From the NCBI RefSeq assembly GCF_007786455.1, contig NZ_VNJK01000001.1, forward strand, positions 310,001 through 374,000: 64,000 nt of DNA, given 5' to 3'. Made by a program: the position numbers and the translations under genes. Numbering within the stretch: position 1 is the first letter of the stretch; every line of letters begins with the position of its first letter. The notes beneath the pieces were generated by a model, which worked only from the letters and a program-made list of their open reading frames with translations, made no database searches and had not been told where the DNA came from. This document shows positions 20,006 through 28,645 of this stretch, piece after piece. Source of the stretch: Paenibacillus agilis (GTDB taxonomy: Bacteria; Bacillota; Bacilli; Paenibacillales; Paenibacillaceae).

Positions 20006-20659
20006 TTATAAGTGAAGTCGACTTCCTGTCATTGTTGTAGAATCGAATGTAAAAACATGTTGAGGATTATGGGAACAAATGCCGACATAGTATGATTTAT
20101 TGTTTTCTATCAATCTACGTACAAAAACTGTTCCGGGACAAATAGGACAATCTGTTATTACATTATTTGATATTAATACTTCATTATTTTCTATAAGGTC
20201 AAGATACATAAAATTACCTTTCCCAGTAGGGATCTTTGTGTTCTTATTGATTCTTAACTCTATTGCTATGAAGCCGATTGCCAAACCAATAAATACAACA
20301 ATCCATGAAATTATTTTTAACCAATTTGGCAGTTCGAGTGTAGTCAGACTTAATCCAAATACACTTCCAATAGAAGCTATATTGCCAATTATACTTATTA
20401 CTCCTAATAATAAAGACCATTTTACTATTTTTTTAGGGGATCTAAGTATTCGCTGGTCTGCCTTTTCATATTGAACTAACTCTTGATTATCTGAGCCATA
20501 ATAATTTGTAACAACATTAATATTTTCACCGAAATGCATATTACCTAAATTGGTAATATTGTTATTTGAATAACTATTATTTTGACCAACTTCAGGTCCA
20601 CAAATATTGCAATATTTAGAGTGAGGGGGAACATTAGTATTACATTTTTCACATAACAT
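20006..20659 (-). CDS. Zinc-ribbon membrane protein, unknown function
   Basis: A 217-residue protein of unknown function. It opens with a zinc ribbon (CEKC then CNIC, residues 3-20), then an Asn/Gly-rich linker with several N-x-x-N and GxN motifs. Two membrane segments lie around residues 82-104 and 113-133. A soluble C-terminal part contains CPIC and a later Cys-His pair that could form a second metal site. The arrangement of a zinc ribbon, an Asn-rich linker and a two-helix membrane anchor resembles proteins in bacterial immune and stress islands, but I cannot name the family. It is transcribed away from the Mrr and HNH genes. The ribosome site is weak. Confidence 0.7.
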   Translation of the reverse strand: MLCEKCNTNVPPHSKYCNICGPEVGQNNSYSNNNITNLGNMHFGENINVVTNYYGSDNQELVQYEKADQRILRSPKKIVKWSLLLGVISIIGNIASIGSVFGLSLTTLELPNWLKIISWIVVFIGLAIGFIAIELRINKNTKIPTGKGNFMYLDLIENNEVLISNNVITDCPICPGTVFVRRLIENNKSYYVGICSHNPQHVFTFDSTTMTGSRLHL

Positions 20660-21007
20660 GATAGATACACGTCCATTTCAATATATTGATTTAAAACAAT
20701 ATTCAACAAAAAATTCTGATTTCCTCCCCGTCTTCACTGAAGTTTCTTTCTAAGTTGTTCTAGAAGGCAAGTACATTCAATAACAGCATATTTACGCTCC
20801 TTGGTCTGCCTAGGGATTTCGAGGACGTGAAAGTCAGCGGACATCCTTGCACCACCTAACCGCGTTGAGATTGGGTTGTTGGCCTTAAGTTGGTAAGGGT
20901 TCGTAGATACAAAAGTGTTATGTGAAATGCTATTAAATGCTATATAAACTTGAAGATATGATATAGTTAGATTCAAATAAATACGTTCAAAGGAATTTAA
21001 ACGTGAG
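20660..21007. other. Gene-free stretch with a GC-richer patch
   Basis: No supported gene. The patch 20810-20900 is clearly richer in G and C than the AT-rich DNA around it. A leftward open frame (20734-21015) ends in a charged segment that could be a gene fragment, but nothing identifiable remains. Confidence 0.35.
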
Positions 21008-21604
21008 GTGGACAAAATTAATCCATATCGTGAGTTTGTCGCAAGTATCTCAGCTACGGAATTTGAAAAGTTTTGTTTTGAAATATTGAATGCTTATGCT
21101 GAAGCTGAGGCACTTAAAGACTTCTCCATACTTCATAATCAAAAAGTTCAGACCAATGATGGAGAGTACCAAATTGATATTATCGCCGAATTTATAGCAC
21201 TATCTGTAAGCTTTAAAGTGATTGTTGAATGTAAGCGTTATATGCGGACAGTGGAACGTGAGAAAATTGTGGTTTTAGCTGACAAGGTGCGAAGCTTAGG
21301 TGCACATAAAGGGATATTAATTTCTACATCTGGTTTTCAAAGTGGAGCAATAGAATATGCAAGGCAGCATGGAATCGCGCTCTTGCAAATATTCGATAAG
21401 TCCATTATGCATATTCAAAACTCCAGTAATCCGCAAATAGATCATATACTCATAGAATTTATTAAACAGTCTCCTAAATATTACGCCTACCAATGGAGCA
21501 CTAGGCTGAATGATTTTCCTGACAAACAAATATATCCATCAAAAACTATGTTATTGGAAATTCATAAGAAGATATTGAAGCAATATTACGGAAATAACAA
21601 ATAA
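21008..21604 (+). CDS. Mrr-like restriction endonuclease
   Basis: A 198-residue protein with the PD-(D/E)xK fold of the Mrr family. There is an N-terminal helix with EFEKFCFEIL, then YQIDIIAEF supplying the catalytic Asp and VIVECKRY supplying the ExK-type pair around residues 75-80. A GILISTSGFQSGAIEYARQHGIAL strand-helix follows, which is the usual Mrr_cat end. Mrr enzymes cut modified foreign DNA. The start is a GTG at 21008 with AAAGGAA further upstream. There is no separate recognition domain, so specificity may come from the short C-terminal part or a partner. It is followed by an HNH nuclease in the same direction, consistent with a small defence module. Confidence 0.8.
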   Translation: MDKINPYREFVASISATEFEKFCFEILNAYAEAEALKDFSILHNQKVQTNDGEYQIDIIAEFIALSVSFKVIVECKRYMRTVEREKIVVLADKVRSLGAHKGILISTSGFQSGAIEYARQHGIALLQIFDKSIMHIQNSSNPQIDHILIEFIKQSPKYYAYQWSTRLNDFPDKQIYPSKTMLLEIHKKILKQYYGNNK

Positions 21605-21745
21605 GAAGAAACCATCTCAAAAAAATACCATTATTGAAATTAAGAAAGAAGGGGCTTATCTCATAGAAGAGATAGAACTTCTCAATTCCGATTCGTAGAT
21701 GCAAGATGGTTAGAGATATCGATTAAGTATGAAAGGATAAAATAA

Positions 21746-22744
21746 ATGGGTATTACTTCTAAGACTAGAAAGATGCTTTGGGGCAGATCAGCTAACAGAT
21801 GTGCAATTTGTAGAATGAATCTGGTTATGGATGAAACTGAAACTGATGATGAATCAGTAATAGGGGATGAATGTCATATTGTTGCAAGAGAAAAAGATGG
21901 TCCACGTGGAGATTCAGTCCTTACATCAGAACAGAGAGATAAATATACAAATTTAATTCTCTTATGTAAAGTGCATCATAAAGTTATTGATGATCAGTCA
22001 TTTAGCTATTCAGTTCAATATTTGACTGAATTAAAGGAAAAGCATGAGGAATGGGTAAACAAGGCTTTAGATCTTGATGTTGTAAAACAGCGTGATGAAG
22101 AGGTCTATATGACGTTTATAGACAAATGGTCTGAGTTGTGTGAATTGGAGAATTGGAAGTCTTGGACATCCAATATATTCTTTGCAGGAGGGTACTCGCT
22201 ATCAATACAGATGAATGATAAATTGCAAGAGGTAAAAGAATATCTTTTTTCTCGGATTTGGCCTGAAAGATACCTTGAATTAAATGATTCATTTGAGAAT
22301 TTTACAATTATTTTAAATGATTTTTTTGGTGTTTTTCACAAGCATAGTGAAAGACGGGGGGAATATTATTATACAGAAAGATTTTACAATGTAAGAGATG
22401 GGGATGAAGAAAAGTATCATGGATTATTATGTGAATATAATTTTCATGTAGATTTGTTACAGGACTTGTTGCTTGAATTGACTAGAGCAGTAAACCATAT
22501 TTGCGATATGGTTAGAAGATTCTTGCTACCTTCATACAGAATAAATGAAGGTCTTTTATTAATCGTATCAGGGCCATATAAGGATTTGAGTATGAGGGTT
22601 TTTCGAACTCAATATAAAGAGAAGAATAGGAGTACAGAGCTGTATCCCGGACTGGATAAATTTAAAGAGATTAGAAGTACTAGAGATGTTTGTTTTGGAG
22701 TAGGAAAGGATGCAAATGATCCAGAATTCCTTAAAAATACATGA
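21746..22744 (+). CDS. HNH endonuclease domain protein
   Basis: A 332-residue protein with an N-terminal HNH nuclease: CAIC (residues 18-21), GDECHIVAREKDGPRG and NLILLCKVHHKVID, giving the two zinc-holding CxxC-type pairs and the catalytic histidines by residue 90. The remaining ~240 residues are aromatic- and acid-rich, mostly helical by eye, with no motif I know; this part may sense or bind a partner. The N-terminal layout matches nucleases used as effectors in several anti-phage systems. The gene follows the Mrr-like nuclease by 141 bases. Its ribosome site is AAAGGATA. Confidence 0.78.
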   Translation: MGITSKTRKMLWGRSANRCAICRMNLVMDETETDDESVIGDECHIVAREKDGPRGDSVLTSEQRDKYTNLILLCKVHHKVIDDQSFSYSVQYLTELKEKHEEWVNKALDLDVVKQRDEEVYMTFIDKWSELCELENWKSWTSNIFFAGGYSLSIQMNDKLQEVKEYLFSRIWPERYLELNDSFENFTIILNDFFGVFHKHSERRGEYYYTERFYNVRDGDEEKYHGLLCEYNFHVDLLQDLLLELTRAVNHICDMVRRFLLPSYRINEGLLLIVSGPYKDLSMRVFRTQYKEKNRSTELYPGLDKFKEIRSTRDVCFGVGKDANDPEFLKNT

Positions 22745-23144
22745 GCGCACTTGAAAAATCTATATCTTCTCACACCGAATTTACGTGCTTGCTCTTAGTG
22801 TCCAATAGAGGTAGATTCAGTGAGCTGCGAGGCTGAGCATTGAAGTTATTTCATATTGAGCTAACGAAGAACAATACTTCCACATAAAAATTGTTTTCTT
22901 AGTGATTTAAAGATTGAGAATGAATCTCTACTATTGATTATATAATTCCCTAATCGTATTTTTATACTATGATTTGTGGAATCTCGTATCTGCTGTCAAT
23001 TATGTAAAGAAAACCTAGCAAGAAATTAATATACCGATTAAAATGCTATAAATATTGAATGCTCAAGATAAGGAAGATAAAACTTGTTAAGTTAATGAAC
23101 AATAGTCTGATAAAATCTAGAACATCTTTATGAGGAGCATTTAT
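22745..23144 (+). other. Gene-free stretch before the AlbA-domain gene
   Basis: About 400 AT-rich bases. I see no open frame with family character, no strong hairpin and no clear repeat. Confidence 0.4.
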
Positions 23145-24537
23145 ATGTATAATTCTTTAGAAAAATTCTATGAATTAGTCGAAAAAGGAACAGAGAATAA
23201 TAGATGGGATTATAAAAGAGATATTCAGTTAAATCCTAATAATTCATTTGCTAATTTATTGAAGGATATATTAGCGTTTGCAAATAGTGGTGGTGGATGG
23301 TTAGTCTTAGGTGTAGAAGATAATAGTGAAATACTGGGGGTAGAGAAGCAGGTTGACCCGACATCACTAGGACAAAAAATACAAGACATTATTGGTGAGC
23401 AAATAATGTTTGATTTAAATTATTATGACATTTATATAGAATCAGTAAAAACAGTTGGTTTATTGTATGTGTACAATTCTGAGAAGTTGTTAGTTTCACC
23501 AGTAAATTTAAATAACGATAAAGGAAGGCCAATAGTTAATGAAAATACAATTTATTATCGTAGAAATGCTAGTTCGATTAAGGCGAATATAGACGATTTA
23601 AATTCTCTGATTTATAAAGTAAGTCAATTAGGTAAATATGAATTTAAAAAAGAAGATATTGATTTGATTAAAAGTAAAAAATCAGAGTATGCATTCTTCA
23701 AAAATGAAAATGCCTTTTTTAGAGGTGAGTTTAAATTTAGTGCAGCTACATTCGCTGATAAATTGAATACTATTTTTACTTTTTATCAATCTGAGTATAC
23801 TAAATATGAGATGGGAATTTTATTAGGCTTCGAAGTGAATGCTATTGATGATTACTTTGAAGGTAAGAGATTTCCTAAACTAGAGCATTTATTACGTGCT
23901 GTTGAAATGTTTGATTTACCACATGATTACTTTTTTTCAAACTACAATTTTGATGAAAAAACCGTTTATACAGGAACCTTTAATTACATATGTAATATTA
24001 GAGAAAACTGAAGATAAGGCAGGGTTGTTTAATTATGGATTCGGTAAAGCAATACTAGAAATACTCTATGATACAGCTAGAGAGTTCTCTTATTTTAAAA
24101 AATGGTTGTACTGTGATGAAAGAGAAAAATTAAAACCCGAAGAAAATGTATGGAGCAGATTGACTAATCAAAATATGATGTATGAAAACTATGAGAGGCA
24201 TTTTGAAAATGTTGAGGAATCATCATACAACACCTTTAAAAGGAAGCTACGTATTCAATATTATAAGGAATTAGAAAAAACACCGAACATAGATGTAAGT
24301 TTCCTTAATGAAAAAACACTTACTCATTTAACATATAGCAGTACAGAGTATGTGTGCAAATTTATTTCAGAATTGATTAGAAATATACATATAATAGATG
24401 GAGAACTTCGTATAGAGTATAATTTTATATATGATGTAGAGAATAAATTGATTCGTTCTAGAACATATGATGAGAAGAATATGAAAGTAATTTTTAAAGC
24501 TGAACGTACGTTGGATGAGTTAGTAGAAGATATATAA
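23145..24537 (+). pseudogene. AlbA_2/Schlafen-type ATP-binding protein with HTH, frameshifted
   Basis: The first frame (288 residues, to 24011) has an AlbA_2 domain, with DYKRD near residue 22 and FANSGGGWLVLGVEDN near 45-60. Residues about 195-255 look like an XRE-type helix-turn-helix (MGILLGFEVNAIDDYFEGKRFPK). A second frame continues to 24537 with 180 residues of similar composition but no domain I know. Removing one base from the A6 tract at 23956-23961 joins the two into a 463-residue protein, so a one-base insertion there is the simplest explanation. It could be a real mutation, a phase-variable tract or a read error. AlbA_2 proteins occur in regulators and in anti-phage systems. The start at 23145 follows ATGAGGAG. 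Confidence 0.7.
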
Positions 24538-24580
24538 GAGGCTCTATAACCTATATTAAGGTCAAAAAATATAATAAGAG

Positions 24581-24720
24581 ATGAATGAAGCAAAGACCAC
24601 TTCTTAATCTTATTAAGAGTGGTCTTTTTTTGCTGAAGTTGGAATTTTAAGATTTTCTTACTGATTGTGAGCTGAAAAATACGATAAAGGTGAATATAAG
24701 AAATTATCAGGTCATATTGT
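24581..24720. repeat. groEL-terminator repeat, copy B
   Basis: A hairpin CAAAGACCACTTCTTAAT/ATTAAGAGTGGTCTTT plus about 100 following bases, aligning with 19704-19845 and 28741-28880 with scattered differences. No groEL coding sequence is attached. It acts as a terminator for the preceding gene and separates the two cargo modules. The rest of 24538-24929 holds no gene. Confidence 0.8.
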
Positions 24721-24929
24721 TACCCTACATAATATTAAATGATCTGTATTGACAGCTGGTAAAATTATGTTAAAATAATCTCTCGTAAGACAAGTTTCTG
24801 TAAAACTCCCCAAGTAATTCACTTCGAAACTTTTACTGACATGCATTTAATCTCACCTTAGACATTCATATTACTATCTCAAAGTTAATTCGAATTTGAT
24901 TTTTATTAAAATAAGGGTGTGAATGTGAG

Positions 24930-26225
24930 ATGAATGATTCAATTTTTTCACTTGCAGACATGATCAGACACCACAGGTTAAAATTAGGTTTGACCCTTCA
25001 TGATTTAGCAATTGAGACTAATTTATCTAAAGGGGCAATATCTAAAATTGAGAATGGAAGGCGTAAGAAACCTGAATACAGCACGGTTAAATCTATTGCT
25101 TCCGTATTGAAGATACCTTACAATGAGTACATAAATATTTATATAGCTCTTGAGAAAAATGCAGACACTATGTTCGAAATATTCAAAGAGTCCTTAACCA
25201 TCGATGATACCAGAACAAACCTCGTTCGAAAGATAATGTTAACATATCTGAAACTAGCTTCTGATAGTTATGATGCAGTGGAGCAAATCTACAATACTGC
25301 CGAGCTTGCCAAGAACACTACGATTAAACTTTCAATTTATAAAACAATTCTCGACTATTCACGTAGTCACGGTATTATGCATTTCTTAGCAAGATCGCTT
25401 TATCAAATATATCTTGTTGAAAGAAATGACTTCACGAAGCTCCGTCAGACATATGAGTCAGGAGAATATGTTTTGAAGTACGTAGAATTCCTACCTTCTA
25501 AAGAGCGACTTTCATTGTATTATAAACTCGCTGTCCACGCTTTTACTTTGCAACTACATAATGAAACCATCAAACATTGTAATGTGATTGTACAGGAAGA
25601 CACTTCCCATGGCAAAGTAGAGAAATCTTATGCATATGGAATGTTGAGAGACTCCTATTTATATCTTGGCAATCTTGAATTAGCAGAAAAGTACTCGATT
25701 GAATGTCAAAAACAAAATTCATCCCAAACCTCCGACAACGATAAATTATACGTTGCATTGCTCAATTCGAAAAAAGGGAACAAAGAGCTTGCAGAACTAC
25801 AGTTTCAAGATTGTCTCGCAACTTGTGCTGAAAGCTTTATTGCTTATGTGGCAAATGAGTACATTTCCTTTTTACTTTTAGATAAGGAGACTTCAAAAGT
25901 TGAAGAAATTCTTCCAGAGTTGGAGGATAAAATTAATGAATTGACGTTTGCAACTCCGATTCGAAGAAGAGAGTTAGCATGTTTTTATAAACTTCAAGGG
26001 GATTTTCATACTCAAATAAACAATGTCAATCAAGCACTCGATTTTTATATGGATGGGGCATATGAATACTCTCAGATAGATGACATTGACAACGAGCGCG
26101 AATGCTTGCGGTTAATGTATTATCTATATAGAAATAACAAAGTCATAGTAGATGCAGAAACTGTAGATAAAGTGGACCGCTACTATGAACGATTCAAGAA
26201 GGAGGGGATTATGTGTGAAAAATAA
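24930..26225 (+). CDS. XRE-family regulator with TPR domain (RRNPP-type peptide receptor)
   Basis: A 431-residue protein with an N-terminal XRE helix-turn-helix (residues 5-65; LTLHDLAIETNLSKGAISKIENG) and a long all-helical C-terminal region. Repeats there of about 34-40 residues look like tetratricopeptide units, for example YAYGMLRDSYLYLGNLELAE near 240. Size and layout match the NprR/PlcR/AimR class, whose TPR domain binds a secreted and re-imported peptide. The case is strengthened by a small secreted-peptide gene that overlaps its 3' end by 11 bases. Targets are unknown; the Spo0E-like gene just downstream suggests a sporulation link, which is inference. Confidence 0.85.
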   Translation: MNDSIFSLADMIRHHRLKLGLTLHDLAIETNLSKGAISKIENGRRKKPEYSTVKSIASVLKIPYNEYINIYIALEKNADTMFEIFKESLTIDDTRTNLVRKIMLTYLKLASDSYDAVEQIYNTAELAKNTTIKLSIYKTILDYSRSHGIMHFLARSLYQIYLVERNDFTKLRQTYESGEYVLKYVEFLPSKERLSLYYKLAVHAFTLQLHNETIKHCNVIVQEDTSHGKVEKSYAYGMLRDSYLYLGNLELAEKYSIECQKQNSSQTSDNDKLYVALLNSKKGNKELAELQFQDCLATCAESFIAYVANEYISFLLLDKETSKVEEILPELEDKINELTFATPIRRRELACFYKLQGDFHTQINNVNQALDFYMDGAYEYSQIDDIDNERECLRLMYYLYRNNKVIVDAETVDKVDRYYERFKKEGIMCEK

Positions 26226-26334
26226 AGTCTCCAAAATGATTCTTGCACTCTTCTTGATTTTACCTGTTGCTCCCAACATTACAGATTCAGTCACAACGTT
26301 TGGTTCTGAGTATCCTTGGATAATCAGCAGATAA
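26215..26334 (+). CDS. Putative signalling pro-peptide of the upstream TPR receptor
   Basis: A 39-residue frame starting GTG behind AAGGAGGGG and overlapping the receptor gene. It has a basic start (MKNKVSK), a hydrophobic core (MILALFLILPVA) and a polar C-terminal part ending in EYPWIISR, the usual plan of Phr, PapR or NprX precursors. These are exported through Sec and trimmed to a short C-terminal peptide. The mature peptide cannot be fixed by eye; the last 5-9 residues are the likeliest. A strong terminator follows at once, so receptor and peptide form one transcript. Confidence 0.8.
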   Translation: MKNKVSKMILALFLILPVAPNITDSVTTFGSEYPWIISR

Positions 26335-26358
26335 AAAAAGAAAGTCCTCTTATCCCGA

Positions 26359-26390
26359 ACAGACACCTTTCAATGGTGTCTGTTTTATTT
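26359..26390 (+). terminator. Terminator after the receptor/peptide pair
   Basis: ACAGACACC pairs with GGTGTCTGT around a 7-base loop and is followed by TTTATTTT. Confidence 0.85.
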
Positions 26391-26476
26391 TGTCAATAAA
26401 TTAATTTAGCGGTTTTTGTGGAAACCTGTGTTAATTTAATAATGGGCAAAGGGGAAGAGGACTTGCATTGATAGAT

Positions 26477-26508
26477 GATGGGGTGAATAAGGGGAGATTC
26501 ACCCCATC
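26477..26508 (+). promoter_or_regulatory. Perfect inverted repeat upstream of the Spo0E-like gene
   Basis: GATGGGGTGAAT and ATTCACCCCATC form a perfect 12-base inverted repeat with an 8-base spacer. No T-run follows, so an operator or leader structure is more likely than a terminator. It may be a binding site for the neighbouring XRE regulator. Confidence 0.5.
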
Positions 26509-26541
26509 AACGTTACTAGCATTTAATGTGGGTGATAATTG

Positions 26542-26703
26542 ATGCTTGATGAAATTGAACATTTACGATTTCGTATGAATGAAGCTTATAAAGAAGGCTT
26601 GGAATTGACCGATGGTAAGATGGTTGAAATGAGTCAAGACTTAGATAAGCTGCTTACAGTTTATCAAACAGAAAAACACATGAAAGATTTATTGGACGAG
26701 TAA
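26542..26703 (+). CDS. Spo0E-like aspartyl-phosphate phosphatase
   Basis: A 53-residue protein of the Spo0E family, which removes phosphate from Spo0A and so delays sporulation. The helix-loop-helix pattern is clear: IEHLRFRMNEAY, then EMSQDLDKLLTVYQ, where SQDLD is the family signature motif. The ATG at 26542 follows GGTGA. It sits 200 bases behind the receptor/pro-peptide pair and behind a perfect inverted repeat, so it is a plausible target of that signalling pair. It is too short to be noticed by length alone, but the motif match is good. Confidence 0.85.
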   Translation: MLDEIEHLRFRMNEAYKEGLELTDGKMVEMSQDLDKLLTVYQTEKHMKDLLDE

Positions 26704-26725
26704 TACATAGGGAGTGTTATTCGTA

Positions 26726-26971
26726 ATGAAGCTAAGATTTGATCATCTTCGTAAAGACGCATTCGCAGAAGAGAATGAAGAACTGATATATAAACTGGTA
26801 GGAGAAGAGATTAAAGAAATAGATTTAACTAATAAAGCCCATTATTACACCCGATGTGGATGCACATACAAAAAATCTTTTTACAAGCGTTTTGACTTTG
26901 GAGAAACATTTATTGATGTATTTGCTTGTTCATGCGGTGCGTGGACAGCTAATCAAATGAAATGCTGGTAG
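26726..26971 (+). CDS. Small Cys-containing protein, unknown
   Basis: An 81-residue protein without recognisable family. It is acidic at first (FAEENEELIYKLVGEEIKE) and then carries CGC and CSCG about 25 residues apart, a spacing that could form a zinc site, and ends NQMKCW. The ATG at 26726 follows GGGAG. It starts 22 bases after the Spo0E-like gene and is probably co-transcribed with it. Confidence 0.6.
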   Translation: MKLRFDHLRKDAFAEENEELIYKLVGEEIKEIDLTNKAHYYTRCGCTYKKSFYKRFDFGETFIDVFACSCGAWTANQMKCW

Positions 26972-27106
26972 GTAAAATACATAGATTTATACTGTATTCG
27001 TTCAGCATATGAAAGGGGTGAGAGCAAATTAAATAAGAAGTGTTACGTTGTAAGCCTGCAAATTTTCTTACATCAAATTAAAATAATTATGATAGGAGAG
27101 TTTTGC

Positions 27107-28027
27107 ATGAAGCTTAAAAAAGTATTATTATCGTTTTGCGCAGTTGCATTAATTATTACACTAGTTAGTCCATTTTCGTTAGTAATCGCACTAGAAAATA
27201 CGCAAATAAGCAGTCAATCTCAGATATTAGCAGATAGTGCTCAAATTTCGGAGTCGTTCAACTTAACTGTAGGTAGTTATGAATATCTTAAAATAGATTC
27301 AAATGCTGTAAGGAACACCCATTATTATATCTCCAAAAGCTCCTCTGAAAGCACATCTGAAACAGATTCTACAATTAAAACCGCATTAACAGGAGAAGAG
27401 ATAGCAGCTCAAATAAAATTACTTTCTCCATACCTCATTGTTAAAGAGCACAATTTAGTGGAAATTGATATTGCTAAAGCCGAAAAAGACAATATTAATG
27501 ATGCTGCAATCAAGTTAGTAAAGAAATTTTATGATAATCAAAATAGAATAATTACAGTAACATTAAATGGTGGGACATTTGATGATGTTAAACTAGATAC
27601 AGATTTTAATAAAATATTTGAAGAGTATATGAAGCACCTGGCAAAAACTGAATTTGTTTTGAAAGCCAGTTGTTCTGTTGGTGACGCTCTGAATCCCGAT
27701 CCTTGTCCTAATAGAGACGAATTAATTGCTAGTACATCGCTTGCGAAAGCTCAAAAATTTGCTTATGATAGTGGTTATCATAGGACTGCAACATATGCAG
27801 GTGGTGGCTTGCCTGAGAATCCGGCAAGAGATTTTACAAAGCCTGTAGAACACAACAATTGTAGTAAAGGTGTGTACAGAAACCATATGGTTCTATCTGA
27901 TAACAAAGATGGAACGTATAAAGTACTTAGACAGTTGAATGAACCAAATCCCGAAATTCACTCTTATACTCATCCTCATATGGATTGGGCACATTATTGT
28001 TATTGGTGGCATCAAACATATTGCTAA
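27107..28027 (+). CDS. Secreted protein of unknown function
   Basis: A 306-residue protein with a clear Sec signal peptide (MKLKKVLLSFCAVALIITLV) and no membrane segment afterwards, so it is exported. I recognise no domain. The middle is Lys/Asp/Asn-rich. The last 100 residues contain four cysteines and a His/Trp/Tyr-rich end (YTHPHMDWAHYCYWWHQTYC) that may bind metal or form disulfides. The start at 27107 follows GATAGGAGAG. It lies in module 2, between the Spo0E-like pair and a lipoprotein gene, and is followed by its own terminator. A secreted toxin, bacteriocin-like protein or spore-surface protein are possibilities without direct support. Confidence 0.7.
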   Translation: MKLKKVLLSFCAVALIITLVSPFSLVIALENTQISSQSQILADSAQISESFNLTVGSYEYLKIDSNAVRNTHYYISKSSSESTSETDSTIKTALTGEEIAAQIKLLSPYLIVKEHNLVEIDIAKAEKDNINDAAIKLVKKFYDNQNRIITVTLNGGTFDDVKLDTDFNKIFEEYMKHLAKTEFVLKASCSVGDALNPDPCPNRDELIASTSLAKAQKFAYDSGYHRTATYAGGGLPENPARDFTKPVEHNNCSKGVYRNHMVLSDNKDGTYKVLRQLNEPNPEIHSYTHPHMDWAHYCYWWHQTYC

Positions 28028-28036
28028 TGAAAATAA

Positions 28037-28068
28037 AGAAGAGTCCCCTTATCATAGGGGATTCTTTT
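28037..28068 (+). terminator. Terminator after the secreted protein gene
   Basis: AAGAGTCCCCT pairs with AGGGGATTCTT (one G-T) around TATCAT, followed by TTAATTAA. Confidence 0.7.
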
Positions 28069-28098
28069 AATTAATATATGAAAGTAGGATATATTACT

Positions 28099-28530
28099 AT
28101 GAAATATTTAAAATACGTAGTGGTTATTTTATTTTTATTTATTTTAGGTTGTGATTCCTCTCCGCTAAAGTCTGATTTAGAACAAAAGATGAATAGAGCC
28201 TACAAAACTGATTTTGACTATATTGATAGAATTGAGCTTAAAGATCATAATAATAAGGAGCATATTATTATAGATGATCTTGCTAAGATATCGAATGTTA
28301 TTAATTATTTAACAGATGTAAAAGTTATTGGAGACCCTGAATTAGATGATAATCCGCAAGGGGAGATATCAATTTTAACTTCTGAACAAGGAAAAGATTA
28401 TAATACTAAACAGACGAGTGCTGTCTTAGATATTCTTACTGTTACGGAAAGTTCATCAATAATTCGATATCAGTCAAATTTCTATGAAATACCTGTGAAT
28501 ATATTTAAAGTTCTTAAAGAAGAACCTTGA
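28099..28530 (+). CDS. Small lipoprotein, unknown
   Basis: A 143-residue protein with a lipoprotein signal peptide ([18 protein letters not shown]), where FILGC is the lipobox, so it should be anchored on the outer face of the membrane. The mature part is acidic and has no known motif. The ATG at 28099 follows AAAGTAGGA; a reading from 28078 would include the ribosome site. It ends 7 bases before the duplicated groEL 3' end begins and is the last gene of the block. It may be an immunity or accessory protein for the secreted protein just upstream; this is inference from adjacency only. Confidence 0.75.
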   Translation: MKYLKYVVVILFLFILGCDSSPLKSDLEQKMNRAYKTDFDYIDRIELKDHNNKEHIIIDDLAKISNVINYLTDVKVIGDPELDDNPQGEISILTSEQGKDYNTKQTSAVLDILTVTESSSIIRYQSNFYEIPVNIFKVLKEEP

Positions 28531-28536
28531 AATAGA

Positions 28537-28645
28537 TGCAGCTATGTTCTTGACTACTGAAGCGGTAATCGCTGACAAGCCAGAAGAGAACAAACCAGGC
28601 ATGCCTGATATGGGCGGCATGGGTGGAATGGGCGGTATGATGTAA
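28537..28645 (+). pseudogene. Duplicated 3' end of groEL (last 36 codons)
   Basis: Bases 28537-28645 match groEL 19503-19611 with a single difference, a silent C to T in the second-last Gly codon. The match begins in mid-codon without a start signal and ends at the same stop codon. It is a fragment, not a gene, and marks the right boundary of the inserted block. Confidence 0.95.

Noticed and set aside
20734-21015. A 93-codon leftward open frame in module 1
   Set aside because: It could be a gene fragment because of a GC-richer patch, but no family or start signal supports it, and it overlaps the start of the Mrr-like gene.
23956-23962. A-AAA-AAC as a programmed -1 frameshift site in the AlbA-HTH gene
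   Set aside because: The codon phase does not fit the X-XXY-YYZ rule, and the needed shift is +1, so an inserted base is the simpler reading.
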